From Deinandra increscens subsp. villosa (taxonomy: Eukaryota; Streptophyta; Magnoliopsida; Asterales; Asteraceae): a stretch of DNA of 64,000 nucleotides. Made by a program: the position numbers and the translations under genes. Shown one piece after another: positions 24,025-36,016 of this stretch (its first letter is position 1; each line of letters starts with the position of its first letter). The notes beneath the pieces were generated by a model. The model worked only from the letters and a program-made list of their open reading frames with translations, was not told where the DNA came from and did not search any database. The stretch covers positions 107,573,377 to 107,637,376 of the forward strand of contig JBCNJP010000007.1 of the NCBI GenBank assembly GCA_039602395.1, given 5' to 3'.

Positions 24025-27000
24025 ATGGCGCTTCTGCAATCCTCTGCTTCATCCTTCATCTCTCATTTCCCGGCGGCATCTCTGGTCAAATCGGTACGCA
24101 TATCTCCTCCGTCCGGGAACCGACACAGCGGTTTATCGGTGAAGGCGGAAGCGGCGTCAGGCATAGTGTTGGTGGAGAAATCGGAAGCGGATAAGGTCAA
24201 TCGTCTCAAAACGTCCTACTACGAGAAGATTGTTCCGTTGCTCAAGGAAGAGTTTAATTACACTAACCTTCATCAGGTATTTGGCCCGAATTTCTAGTCT
24301 CCGTTTATTTGCTACATTTAGGCTGATATATTCAGTTTTACGGATCGAATTGCTTGTAGATTTGGGGAGAATTCTACTTCGAATGATGTCTAAGGTGTTA
24401 GTTATTGAATTTGTTGTAGTTAGGCAAATTAGCTAACAGACGAATCATCGATTAGAATTTCTAGTTTCGATGGTTTTCTTCCTGTTGTACATTATGCCTA
24501 ATGTGTTCTAATTTATGAAACTGATTGTACGAATTAGGGGGAATGCTACTTAAGTGATGATGTATAAGGTGTTATTTATAGAAAGATAAGTGTTTTGGAT
24601 TTAGTTAACTAAATTTGCTTAATAGGAATCACTGAATCGTTTCGTTATGATAATTTAACAGAAATTTTCAGATTGTTTATCAGTTTAAAGTGAGTAGTGT
24701 GTTATGATTGTTCTGTTAATGTCAAATTAGCACATTACGACTTTTCCGGGCCAAAATTAAAAATGACATACCCTAAGCTTGACTTGTCAAGGGAGGGGCC
24801 GGAGGATCGCTTTCGCCATCTGATGTATGCAACCTTACCCTACACGTTTGTGCAAGAGGCTGTGTCCTACAACTTGAACCCATCAATTGAGAACAAATAA
24901 AGTATTCTTCAAATTAACATGGACTCTTGTATTTCAAGGATAAACTTAGAACATGTGTAGCAACTAGCAAGATTACTTGTAGATAGATGATGGAGATAAG
25001 CAGTGTGCATTTAACTTTATTATTGTGAAAAACATAGTATTCCCTTAATCCCTTGTAATTTCTTATGTTTGGGAGAAAATTGGTGTTTTTTTGCGTGTAA
25101 ATGGATGGGTCTTTTTACTATCAAATAATCAAACCTTATGCAGGATGGACACTCTCATTTCAAGCTCTAAACATTTTACCTCAGAGTTAGTTACGATCTA
25201 GTATCCTCAATTCTCGGTTATGACTTGTGTGTATGTCATTAGCGATGGATTAGCATCTTGAATTGTGGTACTTAGTCATTAGACAACCGACACACTTAAG
25301 CAAATGCATCAAAGAACACTCCAACTCGCAAAAATAGAAACAACACACTTAAGTTGACAAAAAATAGCCTAAGAAATCTTTGTGTCCTTCTGCAAATCAT
25401 TCAGCCACTTTACTGAATTCAGCCTATATAGTGTAAGAATGTCTTTCATATATGTATATTAATTTTTTTTAACAAATTATTTCCCGATAATTCACCAAAC
25501 CTTGCACTTGCAAAGATTTGGACCCTCACTACTTTAGTGAGGGGCGAATTACCATGCCACTAGGCTACAAGGCCATGGGCATGTATATCCTTAACTGAGA
25601 ATCAATGTCGCATAGGTCTTTTAACCCATTTGGACTGGTGAAACTAAAACTGTTGTCTAGCAACCTTTAATTTAATATTATATGTTGTAACTATGGCAGG
25701 TCCCGAAGGTTGATAAGATTGTGGTGAACTGTGGCATTGGAGATGCTGCACAGAACAACAAAGGTCTTGATGCCGCAATTAATGACATGGCACTCATCAC
25801 AGGACAAAGGCCTGTAAAAACAAAAGCAAAGAATGCCATTGCTACCTTCAAAATCAGAGAAAATCAAACACTTGGAATCGCAGTGACCCTTAGGGGGAGT
25901 GTAAGTTTTCTCTTATAAAAAAAAACTATTATAGAGTCGATAATTCTCAAAATTAATGTCTCGTTGCCTTTGTCATGCTGAAACATTAGTTTTGAGAATA
26001 TAAATGCCAATGCCTGTTGGTTTTTAACCTTTTTCTTTGTTTTTATGTTTTAAACTGAACGGTTAACACACATGCATGAAATCCTACTACTAATCTACAC
26101 CATGTGCGCGTTAGGGCTTGAACCCTGAACCTCAAGAAGAGGGGGAGACACCACCTTGGGTATCATTAATTCTTACCGTTAAATGCTGAAGATATGCTGC
26201 ATTTAATGCTTAGCAAGCCTATCATGGGCTTCATAGCTTTAAAACCCTTTGTTTTCTCCAATTCCTGAGTCCTGGAATATAATGAGGCCCTGTCTTGGTT
26301 GGTTCCAACTCCATTCATGTGTAGCCCTGATTGGACCTAAAGCCCTTTCCCCGTTCCCTGATGATTGGGCTCTGTTGGCATATTAGCCGGGGAAGGGATT
26401 TATCCCATCATTTTTCAAATACTTGTTCTGTTGCGCCGAAAGTCCAAAGTATGCTTTTTCTTAGAGATGGCAAAACTGGGTCCATGTCCAAATGAGTAAT
26501 TGTTTAGGACGACCTGAAATCATTTTGTCGATATTGTGTAAATATTAATGTGTTATTATAGGATCCTGTTATTAAAATAACATCCATCATTTGATGAAGC
26601 GATATAAAATGTTGTATGTATTAAAACTTAAAGATGAATTCTACACCAACAAATCACCTAGCATGTCACCAATAATCCAATATGCATATGATGTTGTGCA
26701 AACAAATCTTTTTCTTTTTCTGTTTGATTGTAACCCAAATTAAGCATCTTTAAGTAAAATGGTGTAAATTGACACGTCATACCCGTTCTGATGTGTTGTC
26801 ACAGGTGATGTATGCGTTTCTTGACCGCTTCATCAACTTGGGTCTTCCTAGAACTCGTGATTTTCAAGGCGTGAGTCCTAACAGCTTTGACGGGCATGGT
26901 AACTACAGTGTCGGACTAAAGGAACAAAGTGTGTTCCCAGAACTAAGTTACGACGCTCTTGGGAAACCGAGAGGAATGGATGTCTGCATAACCACAACAG

Positions 27001-27146
27001 CTCAAACCGATAAAGAAGCTTATAAACTTTTAGCGTTGATGGGAATGCCGTTCCGTGAAGGCTCCGGGCCCACAGCAGTCGTTCGGAGGAAGAAGTTGAA
27101 ATCTCACCATTTCAATACCAAGACCAAGGCAAAGTCGCGAAAATGA
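24025..27146 (+). CDS. RPL5: Chloroplast ribosomal protein uL5c (50S L5)
   Basis: Three exons, 24025-24276, 25700-25900 and 26805-27146, with GT-AG junctions in phase 0, give 264 aa. Residues about 1-45 (MALLQSSASSFISHFPAASL, Ser/Ala/Pro-rich) look like a chloroplast transit peptide. The mature part has the full bacterial-type L5 sequence: YYEKIVPLLKEEFNYTNLHQ, VPKVDKIVVNCGIGDAAQNN, TGQRPVKTKAKNAIATFKIR, VTLRGSVMYAFLDRFINLGL, PRTRDFQGVSPNSFDGHGNY, and a C-terminal GMPFREG. L5 binds 5S rRNA in the central protuberance of the 50S subunit. A basic C-terminal tail (RRKKLKSHHFNTKTKAKSRK) extends past the bacterial end. The exons are intact. Intron 1 carries an unexplained coding-looking stretch. 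Confidence 0.96.
24730..24900 (+). other. Unexplained open frame inside RPL5 intron 1
   Basis: A frame encodes about 57 residues ending in TAA, including YPKLDLSREGPEDRFRHLMY and ATLPYTFVQEAVSYNLNP. Its base composition is more balanced than the flanking intron, and it looks protein-like. I do not recognise the family. It has no obvious start and may be the tail of a captured gene or transposon. It could also be chance. Confidence 0.3.
25505..25585 (-). repeat. tRNA-derived SINE-like remnant in RPL5 intron 1
   Basis: On the minus strand, gccttgtagcctagtggcat (box-A-like) is followed by ctaaagtagtgagggtcca with box-B-like ggtccaaatctttg. This resembles the tRNA-related head of plant SINEs. 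The tail is not defined. Confidence 0.45.
26095..26165 (-). repeat. tRNA-derived SINE-like remnant in RPL5 intron 2
   Basis: On the minus strand, acccaaggtggtgtctcccc precedes a strong box-B-like ggttcagggttcaagccc. It is a partial copy with weak box A. Confidence 0.4.
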
Positions 27147-29140
27147 TCCTTCTGATTGATTGTATAATCTGCTGCTGCATGAATTGTTGTAATGGACAAT
27201 TTTCTGAACTCTGATGCACTTTTTGATCAACTTTCTTAGTCTCTGCAATCCGAGGTTATGTTATGTGTAGTTGGTATCATGCTCCTATAAACACGTACTC
27301 TGTCTTAAATCTTAATTAGTAACTTATGGTTCGATGGTACTTGTAGATGACTAGATGCCTGGTGCCCAGTTTGGGCCTGATCTAGTGGGCTCAGGTCTAT
27401 AATGGACCAGTCCATTAGGGTCATTTCATAACCCGTGACTCAACCCTTTCTAACTCGGCTCTCTCAGTGGTCAATTATGACTTGTTACCTGTTAAACCGG
27501 TGAGAATTTTTTGTGGCAAGACAATGGCTTTCAATAATAATGGATAATGGGCAACTTTTAGTGGATGGCGCTTACACACACCAACCAATTAAGCATTTGA
27601 AGTGGGTTCGGTCTATACGCATGCTTAATATTAGGTATAAAATATACCACTTAGGTAGTTAATGGGTCGATGTGGTCATCTACTTCTAGCCCTTGTCCTT
27701 CTAACTTGTACTATGATACCGTTAGGTTTTATACTTTTGCATCTTTATTTCGACTATGCTAACGGGTTCAGACCGGTGGCCAAAAATGGGTGATACCGAG
27801 ACCGAGTACAGGACCTTATAAGGTTTATGTAAACAATGGATGATATCTCAATCAATCGAGTAATCAATCCTTTGCATTCTATGATTCATGGCTCCCACCA
27901 CTTCGCAATTCATATAAAGCAAATGAAACTTGCACGCTTTAACCGATGAAACTTAGACAATTACCAAATATGCCCATCATTAAAACTCTTTAACTAACGA
28001 ATAACCGGCAGATTTTTAGCAACAAACAATCCACCAGTCTAGCTTCCGGTGGGTCCCAGTTATTACCATATCAGAAACGAGAAAGGCTTCACATCAACTT
28101 CTTTATATTACATCTTATTCTTAAATTTTAAAGATTATACAAGAAATATCTATTTTTTTCTTTTGCATCAACATCTTTATATTTGAACACTATCTTTAAA
28201 TTAAATAAATATAAGAAATTAATAATTATACCAAACCATTACACATAGATAGGTTTTTAAGGATAAAAAAATGTAATGTAAAGTGTTTGTTAAAAGTCTT
28301 TAAATTTTATAAACATTTTTTTAAATAAATTATAAAGATAAAGGCCCTTTTAAGTCTAAGCCGGTGAATGCTCAGCCCTAGAACTGGTAATAAAAGGTAG
28401 CAACTAGTAATAATCATTTTTATAACACGTTACTATAATCGGTAAAAACTAGCTAGTAAAGTAATTTACGTATCTTAATCCTAATAAAACAATAAAATTT
28501 GTGTCACATGTCTCATTTATAAAGGGTCCACATCATCACCGCCACATGTCAAGCTCACAATCAATTACCAATTTAGTAAATCATCAATTAAGATTAATTA
28601 CCAATTTTGTTAAAACTAAAATTTTAATAAAATTAATGTAGATTTGATTAATTTACTTAATAGTTTTAGTTATTTTTTTTTGAAAAGTAATCAACAACTT
28701 GTCAAACATAATAAATTTCAAGTGTATTAAATTATTATTTAATATATTATAAGAATTTTTATATCAATAGTACTTTTTAAATTTCTTAATTATTATCTTT
28801 CTCTTTTGTTATCTAATACAAGATGGGTGACCCCTTCCGCGCGTTGCTGCGGGGCTTAGTAAGCGATTTGTAAGTGCTATTCGGTGAAAACATATTAAAC
28901 TAAAGTACGGTGCTTGTTACAAAAGAGTTCCAAAATATGCAAACAATATGCACTCATAACTATTTCCAGCTCACAAAACATTATTAGTTTAACTGTCACA
29001 TGGCAATTGGCATTATTCTAGATTTATAGTTTCACATGCGTTCACCTCAATATATAAGCAAGTAGTACCTATCTTTGCCTTCCTTGTTTCCTATGTAAGG
29101 AACATACTTTATGAGAAGTCTGACCTCCGAAGTGAAGGGC
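27147..29140. other. RPL5 3' flank and intergenic DNA
   Basis: The first ~200 bp are the probable RPL5 3' UTR. The rest is AT-rich. At about 28836-28858 a short GC-rich palindrome-like motif (ccgcgcgttgctgcgggg) resembles a Helitron 3' hairpin but lacks a clean CTRR end. No gene was seen. Confidence 0.5.
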
Positions 29141-30664
29141 TTATGTCGTGCTCTTATATCTGCAATCCATTTTGTTGTCATTTGGTAGTGGTTTTATAGA
29201 TTGCTGCAGAAAAATAAATTCAGGAGAGCGTATGTTATTGTAATAATGCTTGTGTGTAGTTTTATAGGAAAATTGTTCAAGAGGTCCAAGGTAGACACCG
29301 TTCTCTATCCTCCTTGCCTGAAATTTAACCAACTCCGTTTCAAAATAACAAACATATGAAGTTTTGGTAATCTCAGTCTCATACCCGGATATTAAACCAC
29401 ATTGTTAAGGAATTAATTCAAGGATGCTTACAGCTGCATCAAATCTTTGAACAGCAGTAATGGGAAAGTATTTTCCGCTTTTCAATCCTTTCTGCAGAAA
29501 ATTAAACCACATTATTATAAGTAATGAACAACAGCTAGAAAATATGCATGAGATTTAAAGAAAGAATGAATGAATGGTTAATTATTCTACATGGGCAGTA
29601 AATATAAGCATCATCCATGTTCTTCCAGGGGATTCTGATCCATGAAAAACATCAAATACAAAATCAAAAACTTTTAAAAGAGAAATGAGGTAAATCAGTT
29701 TCATAATGTACTCAATCCATTCAGAAAAGTGTGATAAACTGCAGTACATTTGGAAAAGTTATTTATAGGCTAAAAGCCAAACGGAACATAACCAAATCTT
29801 AGATCCCTAAAAATCAAACTTATGATCAAAATTCTCCCTGAAATAAAAATGTGAAATAACTCAGCATCTATATCAGGGAAAATAAACCAGAAAAGATTCA
29901 AGAGTGCAAATTGAAAGAAATCACTTACCAGTAACCTTGCTTAGCACTTCTAGTTTTTACAATTATTTTATTTTCTTGTGCCTGCAAACCTGTGAATAAT
30001 TATAAAACCCATGCCACTGGTTTCCAGATGTAAATCATCAATCCTTCCCTAAACTTTTAAACATATAAGCAAAAAAAAGTGGCCATCTACTGAACACCAA
30101 ACTTCCTTAAAAGGAAATCATAAAGGCCCTAGACAATTTAACAAACACTTAATGTAAATTTGGTTTTATAGATGTCTTATGAGATTTGCTTTCTTACGAC
30201 TATATTTACATCTTTTCCTTCGTTTTCACATGTTATCATCAATATCCCATCCTTGCAGATCATAAAGAAGATATGACCAAAAGTACTAAGAAACAAAAAT
30301 GATATGCAGAATGCTTTCTTGTAGTTGTGTAAATATATACTCGTCCTAGAGATGGGTTAAGTGAGGGGGGTAACGGTCAAAATGGATATTTTTTATAGAC
30401 AGGTTAGGTAGATCCAAAATATTTTTGTTCAAAAAGTTTTAGTATTTACAAATAATTGCTGAGCCAAATATGATAACAAAAACTTTGATATTTCGATAAT
30501 AATCAAACGTTAGTTTTAAAATGATTTAGGAGATTTTATGCAACTCCATTACACTTTGGATGACTTTACCAGTTTACCATTTTTTGAACTTTGCTCTTTT
30601 GACCCGTCAGATATAAATCAAAGCCCAAATCAACTTACGTATATGGCAAGAAAAGAGGACAAAC

Positions 30665-32257
30665 CTTTGATCCTTATAGCTGTACCATGAGCCCTTCTTC
30701 AAAACAATGTCCATCGTTTCAGCACAATCCAATATACATCCCTACATATTAATGAAACTGAGTTACGCAAATTATATATAGATATATAATATATATACAC
30801 AAAAACGGCTAAGAAAACAAACCAATTTGCTTGCCCCCTCTCCAAATATAATTTCAAACTCTGCTTGCTTGTATGGTCTAGAAACCTATAAAATGTTTTA
30901 AAGGCAGCATCCAAATAAATAAGTAAATTAATGTAATTTTTCTCAAAAGAACTTGCTTTTGTCGGGATATAAAAATTTACAAAAATAAACGTTATGCACC
31001 TTACTCTTTTGAACTCTTACTCGAACCTTAAGCCCAATGTCCTCGTCACCTTTGACCTGTGACAATGAACAAATAGCCACATCATAAAAGATTACTATAC
31101 ACTTTTCATTAACTTCTTAATAAAAAAATGAATGATTTTGTTTGGTTCTCTCAAGTTCTTGCAATATTTATGGTTCTGTAAAGAACCCTAACCTATATAT
31201 AAATATATAAATAAATAGAGAGATAGGGAACATCAGAATTAGAATTTCATGTGCTTACAGATTTTATCTTCCCAATAGGGCGTATTTCAAGTCGAACAGA
31301 TGCAAAAAACTTCAAAGCAATACCTCCACTTGTAACTTCCGGATTTCCATAATATACTCCAATCTGATCTCAACACCAAAAAGAAAAAAATATTTGGAAA
31401 GATGTTTCATATAATAATATTAAAACAACTAACATACAATATACCAGACTTTATAGTTTCATGAAGATTAAAAAGGATAAAAGTGGAAAACCTTGTATCT
31501 AACTTGGTTAAGAAAGATAAGAGTGCATCCAGCCTTAGATGCATTCCCGGACATCTTACGCAATGCTTGACTCATTAGTCGCGCTTGCAAACCCATTTGC
31601 TGCATTCCAATTTCTCCCTGCATAACAAATTAAATAATAATAAAAAAAAAATATTAAGAAATCTGTTTAAAAGATAATATAGCTGCTAAAAATAAGTGTC
31701 AATTTTGACCTAGAAACAATATGAGTTAATATCTTATCTCCAAAGAGTCAATAGGTTACATTTACAAACTTAGCTGAAACTGAAACGTTTTACACATCCT
31801 ACACAGAAATTTTCATTTTAAAAGTGTTTTTTGTAATCATATATAATACATAAATTATTTATACATCAGACATGAACCCATTTGACCCGCTACTCAACCT
31901 GCCATCAAATTCATATGACTTACTTCGAATTCAGCCCGTGGAGTAAGAGCTGAGACAGAGTCGATGCAAATGAGATCAACAACTCCAGATCTACACATTC
32001 GGTCAGCAACTGGAGAAAAAAGTTTTTTTAATCATCACATCATACAATCTTGATAACCTCAATCATTTAAGAACATAACGCTTTCATAAGGCAATTTATA
32101 ACTTATCAAGCATAAGAATTACAGACTCAGAATCTGGGAGGCAACGCAATGCTTGTTGATGCAGAGCATGCATTTGATCCATCGTATTCTAAAGCATTAG
32201 GAGTCGATGTGGAAAATTTAATCGTTTGCCAACCGGATAATGGAGAAATGGCACTTG
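30665..32257 (-). pseudogene. RECA1: Partial RECA1 (chloroplast RecA) copy with one inverted exon
   Basis: Six consecutive minus-strand exons are open and correctly spliced: 31924-32009 (ADRMCRSGVVDLICIDSVSA...), 31492-31617 (GEIGMQQMGLQARLMSQALR...), 31259-31363 (IGVYYGNPEVTSGGIALKFF...), 31000-31056 (VKGDEDIGLKVRVRVQKSK), 30823-30885 (VSRPYKQAEFEIIFGEGASK...) and 30665-30741 (GCILDCAETMDIVLKKGSWY...). They match chloroplast RecA closely. The preceding exon, which should be upstream on the minus strand, lies on the PLUS strand at 32125-32257 (TQNLGGNAMLVDAEHAFDPS...VDVENLIVCQPDNGEMAL), with its acceptor AG and correct phase kept but without a GT donor. The transit peptide, the Walker A exon and the last exon (GREKAL...) are absent. 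It therefore cannot make RecA as it stands. It lies within the intron between the fibrillin-like exons 32371-32476 and 29591-29634. Confidence 0.85.
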
Positions 32258-33454
32258 TTCAAGTTAAGACACAAAAGTTAAGATCTTTTTAGTTTTGGTG
32301 CTCTTTTATGTGATGTTCTGCATATTAAGGGTGAATCATATATACTTGTTGTAAATAAGTATATATGTACCACTTGAAGGATTTCCACCACCCTGGAAAT
32401 TTGGATCATCACAAACAATTGCCTCAGGTCCTCATGCAAGCTTCCCACCAAATAGGTTCCATACTCCATTTGAACTCTGCCATTAATATAAAGCACCAAA
32501 ATTATACAATGAGGGGTTGGCTAAACAAAATAATTGACTCGTAACTGATATGTAGCTGGTAATTCACCTGTTTATGAGCAAATATATCAATCGCCAGAAG
32601 AGGGTAAAGAGATTGTTGTTTAAGTTAAGATTTTAGCACATGTATTCTATTTCTTAATTTTCACTTCTCTGTTTGCGTTTCTTTGAGGCTGACATAATAT
32701 TCCTTAACATGAACTACTTAATATAACTACCTACTATCCTAAATAAAACATGTATTAAAAACCTATTAACTTATGAAACAACAAATAGTAAAGTGACAAA
32801 GATAACAAAGACAATACCTTAATGGCCAAGAGACAACGGCAACGGATCCTGCAACCAATGCATAAGAAAGTACCATGATCAGAACAACCGAAAAGGATAT
32901 GTCAATTAATAACCAAAATCTTCACTTTCAGAGACAATGAATAACGACACAAAAGCAAACCTCAAAGAAAACAAAGCTTCACAATAACAACTAAATTTAA
33001 ACTGGAATGACGTTTCTGTTTAACTTATAAAGACATTTTCTTTAAAAACAGAATTTTACATGTCAGATGTCCATAAACTCAACTCCTACAAAGTCCTTCA
33101 ACTTTCTTTAAGAAGATCATAACATAGCAAACAATTAGAACTTTATAGGTCTGAAATCAATTTTCCATGTACCATCAACAATCTGAACAAAACATACACG
33201 AAAAAGAATGGTAATTGCAACCAATTCCCACAGAAACGAACATGCAAGACAAAGAAATCAGCTCGCGCTGTTAATTTCCCCAAATCGGAATCCTCAAAAT
33301 CAACAGAAACGAACATGCAAGACAACGAAAGCAGAAGAGTATGAATCAAATAAACTTCAAAAACAAACAAAATACCGAGTATAGAAAGACGAAACATCTG
33401 ATAGAGACTGGAATTAAACAACCAAATAACATGCATTAACAAATCGACATATCG

Positions 33455-33586
33455 AAAGAAGAAAAACAAAGACACAAATCTCTCGAGCAACAAATACTGA
33501 CCAACGAACAGAAACCCTAGAAAGAAGAAAAACAAAGACACAAATCTCTCGAGCAACAAATACTGACCAACGAACAGAAACCCTAG
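33455..33586. repeat. Perfect 66-bp tandem duplication
   Basis: Two identical 66-bp units (33455-33520 and 33521-33586), each starting aaagaagaaaaacaaagaca and ending gaaaccctag. They lie just inside the first intron (minus strand) of the fibrillin-like locus. Identity implies a recent event. Confidence 0.95.
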
Positions 33587-33608
33587 AACGAAAATGACAA
33601 ATCTTACC

Positions 33609-34456
33609 ACGATACAGGACGGAAGAGCAGCGAAGGAGAATAAGATGAAGAAACGCAAAGCAAAAGCTTGAAGAGGGGGTGTGATGATGAGAGAAAATAA
33701 AACTGAAATTGTATGGTGGACAGCAGAGAAAAGGCTGCGTTTTGACGGTTTTGACAAAAACCGTGGGGGGGTAAAGTGTAACAAAAATGAAAGAGCTGTG
33801 GCCAAACTAAGAACAACCATATGTTTACTATTCAACATCAATTTGTTTTGTATATTTATATAATTATGAGTATATATTAATCTTGTGTAGTACACGACTT
33901 ACTAACTTAGTAAGATATAAAGTAATATTTGTGAATATTATTTAAAATTAGTTTTGATAAGTATACATGTATATTATATTTAGGAGCATTGGTAATGGAT
34001 GCCCCGTGAAAGTGGGTCGGTTATGAAAAAGGCAGTTCACGAGCAGAATAAAATAGTAATGGAGGCCGAAAAGGAGGAGTAATAATAATACCTCCCCAGT
34101 CACCAATCACCATACTCAACTGGACCCCCAGTTATTATTCTTTCTTCCATCTTAAAAAAAAGTATAAAAATATTATTTAGATTGTTATGTTGTATGATAA
34201 AGGTTTGATTGGTAACCTGTTAAAAACAAGGAATTTTCTTTTAGAAATAGTGTGAATTGGAAAAAGTAATGATTTATGGGTGTGGTGAAATTTTTTGTAT
34301 TTGGTAAATAGGTTGTTTGTTCTTTTTCATCAGCAAATTTGACTGAATTTATTACCGGTAGTAGTAAAGTTGTCGGAATTTGTTAATGGCAATAGCAAAC
34401 TTGACTAACTTTGTTATTGCCACTAACAAATTATGGCAACTTTGTTTTGCTACTAA
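33609..34456. other. Intergenic, possible minus-strand promoter
   Basis: 33609-33720 read on the minus strand is a C/T-rich leader-like sequence for the fibrillin-like locus. Beyond that I see AT-rich DNA and no gene. A segment at about 33985-34140 is less AT-rich and may be a diverged repeat. Confidence 0.4.
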
Positions 34457-34758
34457 GGGCATGAGGTATACCCATGCCATGTTAAAGGTTAACACGCATC
34501 ACGTAGACGCTGACTGGATTCTTAACACCACTTAACATAGATGGGGTATACTCCATATGGTGTGTTGTGGTGAGATGTCAAAATGTGAATGGATGGTTTT
34601 GTTGTTAAGCTTTTGGATATGTAGGTGGTTGGTGGCGTGAAAGATATGGCGCAGCTATATCATGGCAATGGATGGCGCCACTAGGGGATGGTATTGGCGC
34701 GGCCAAACATAGCCACATAAGACTATGACGCCACTTAACACACCCATACCACTTGCCC
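34457..34758. mobile_element. Tourist-like (PIF/Harbinger) MITE, 302 bp
   Basis: The left end GGGCATGAGGTATACCCAT and the complement of the right end GGGCAAGTGGTATGGGTGT are imperfect terminal inverted repeats. They are flanked by the trinucleotide TAA on both sides (34454-34456 and 34759-34761), the TWA target duplication typical of PIF/Harbinger MITEs. It is non-coding. Confidence 0.75.
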
Positions 34759-34797
34759 TAATAGTAACAAATTCAATCAAGTTTGCTATTGGAAAAA

Positions 34798-35924
34798 GGA
34801 AAATTGGCCTGTCATAATACAAGTTTTCACTCTTTGGCCAATAATAATATGAGTTTTTGAGTTGGTCTGTAATAATACCAGTTTTCGAACTATTGGACTG
34901 TAATAGTATGCTGTTAGTTTTTACTTAACGGGGTTAAATCCCTGCCTACGTGGCTGTCCACGTGGCTTCATTAATCATACGTGGCATTTTTAAGTGGGGG
35001 TTTTAAAAAGGAAAATTGGCCTGTAATAATACAAGTTTTCACTCTTTGGCCTGTAATAATACAAGTTTTCACTCTTTGGCCAATAATAATATGAGTTTTT
35101 GAGTTGGTCTGTAATAATACCAGTTTTCGAACTATTGGACTGTAATAGTATGCCGTTAGTTCTTACTTAACGGGGTTAAATCCCTGCCTATGTGGCTGTC
35201 CACGTGGCTTCAATGTATTTCTTTTAACAAAAGACTATAGTATAAGGACTAGTTTTGTAATATTTCTAAACTTCATTTTTGTTTTTTATTAAGATATAAA
35301 GAAAAAAAAGGAAAAGAAAAACAGGAAGAACAAACAGCCGCAACCACCCTCCGTCGCCATCGCACCTGCCGCCACCCACCCGTCCGCCGCCATCGCCACC
35401 GGCCGCCATCGGCGGAGCTAATGTAACAGCCCCCGCAAAGAGGGAGAAAAGGGGAAAAGTTCAGATCTAGGTTTGAAGAAGAAATCGGAATCCACATAGG
35501 CAGAGCTAATGTAACAGCCCCCACTATAGTCTTTTGTTAAAAGAAATACATTGAAGCCACGTGGGCAGCCACATAGGCAGGGATTTAACCCCGTTAAGTA
35601 AGAACTAACGGCATACTATTACAGTCCAATAGTTCGAAAACTGGTATTATTACAGACCAACTCAAAAACTCATATTATTATTGGCCAAAGAGTGAAAACT
35701 TGTATTATTACAGGCCAATTTTCCAAAAAGGAAAATGCCACGTATGATTAATGAAGCCACGTGGACAACCACGTAGGCAAGGATTTAACCCCGTTAAGTA
35801 AAAACTAACGGCATACTATTACAGTCCAATAGTTCGAAAACTGGTATTATTACAGACCAACTCAAAAACTCATATTATTATTGGCCAAAGAGTGAAAACT
35901 TGTATTATTACAGGCCAATTTTCC
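34798..35924. mobile_element. Mutator-like (MULE-type) element with compound inverted repeats, 1,127 bp
   Basis: Perfect 9-bp direct repeats TTGGAAAAA flank the element (34789-34797 and 35925-35933), the hallmark duplication of Mutator-like elements. Termini are GGAAAATTGGCCTGT and its inverse. Each arm holds the same ~210-bp unit twice in tandem: left 34798-35009 and 35010-35250, right as inverted copies ending at 35724 and 35924. Shared words include caagttttcactctttggcc and acttaacggggttaaatccc. The GC-rich core (about 35330-35420, Pro/Arg-codon-like ccgccaccg repeats) has no convincing protein. It is a non-autonomous long-TIR element. Confidence 0.85.
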
Positions 35925-36016
35925 TTGGAAAAAACAAGCAACCCATTTACAGAATACAAAAATTTATTACACCCATAACTTGTTACTTTTTTTTCAGTTC
36001 ACACTATTTATAATAA

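Larger units (their letters stand above)
29200..33608 (-). pseudogene. Fibrillin/PAP-like gene, broken, with a RECA1 fragment in one intron
   Basis: Minus-strand pieces with good splice sites: a leader-like exon ending at 33608 (donor gtaag), then 32818-32848, 32371-32476, 29591-29634, 29432-29491 and from 29317 down. The last four join in phase across the RECA1 segment: NGVWNLFGGKLA, stop, GPEAIVCDDPNFQGGGNPSS, E/SPGRTWMMLIFTAH, KGLKSGKYFPITAVQRFDAA, ARRIENGVYLGPL. The YFPITAVQRFD...RIENGVYLG pattern resembles plastid lipid-associated (fibrillin) proteins. That family call is from memory and tentative. The exon at 32371-32476 has an in-frame TGA, and after LGPL the frame runs into unrelated sequence with no donor, so the 3' part is missing. 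It is most likely a truncated pseudogene copy. No start codon was fixed. Confidence 0.45.

Noticed and set aside
28836..28858. GC-rich hairpin resembling a Helitron terminus (ccgcgcgttgctgcgggg)
   Set aside because: No CTRR at the proper distance and no opposite end seen.
32369..32395. Possible RECA1 Walker A remnant (AGGGTGGTGGAAAT...TCAAGTGG on the minus strand)
   Set aside because: The same bases are better explained as fibrillin-like exon 32371-32476 (NFQGGGNPSS), which has both splice sites and joins the next exon in phase.
33143..33895. 250-aa minus-strand open frame, hydrophobic and containing a duplicated segment
   Set aside because: It spans the probable leader, its splice donor and the 66-bp tandem duplication. 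Composition reflects C/T-rich leader sequence, not a protein.
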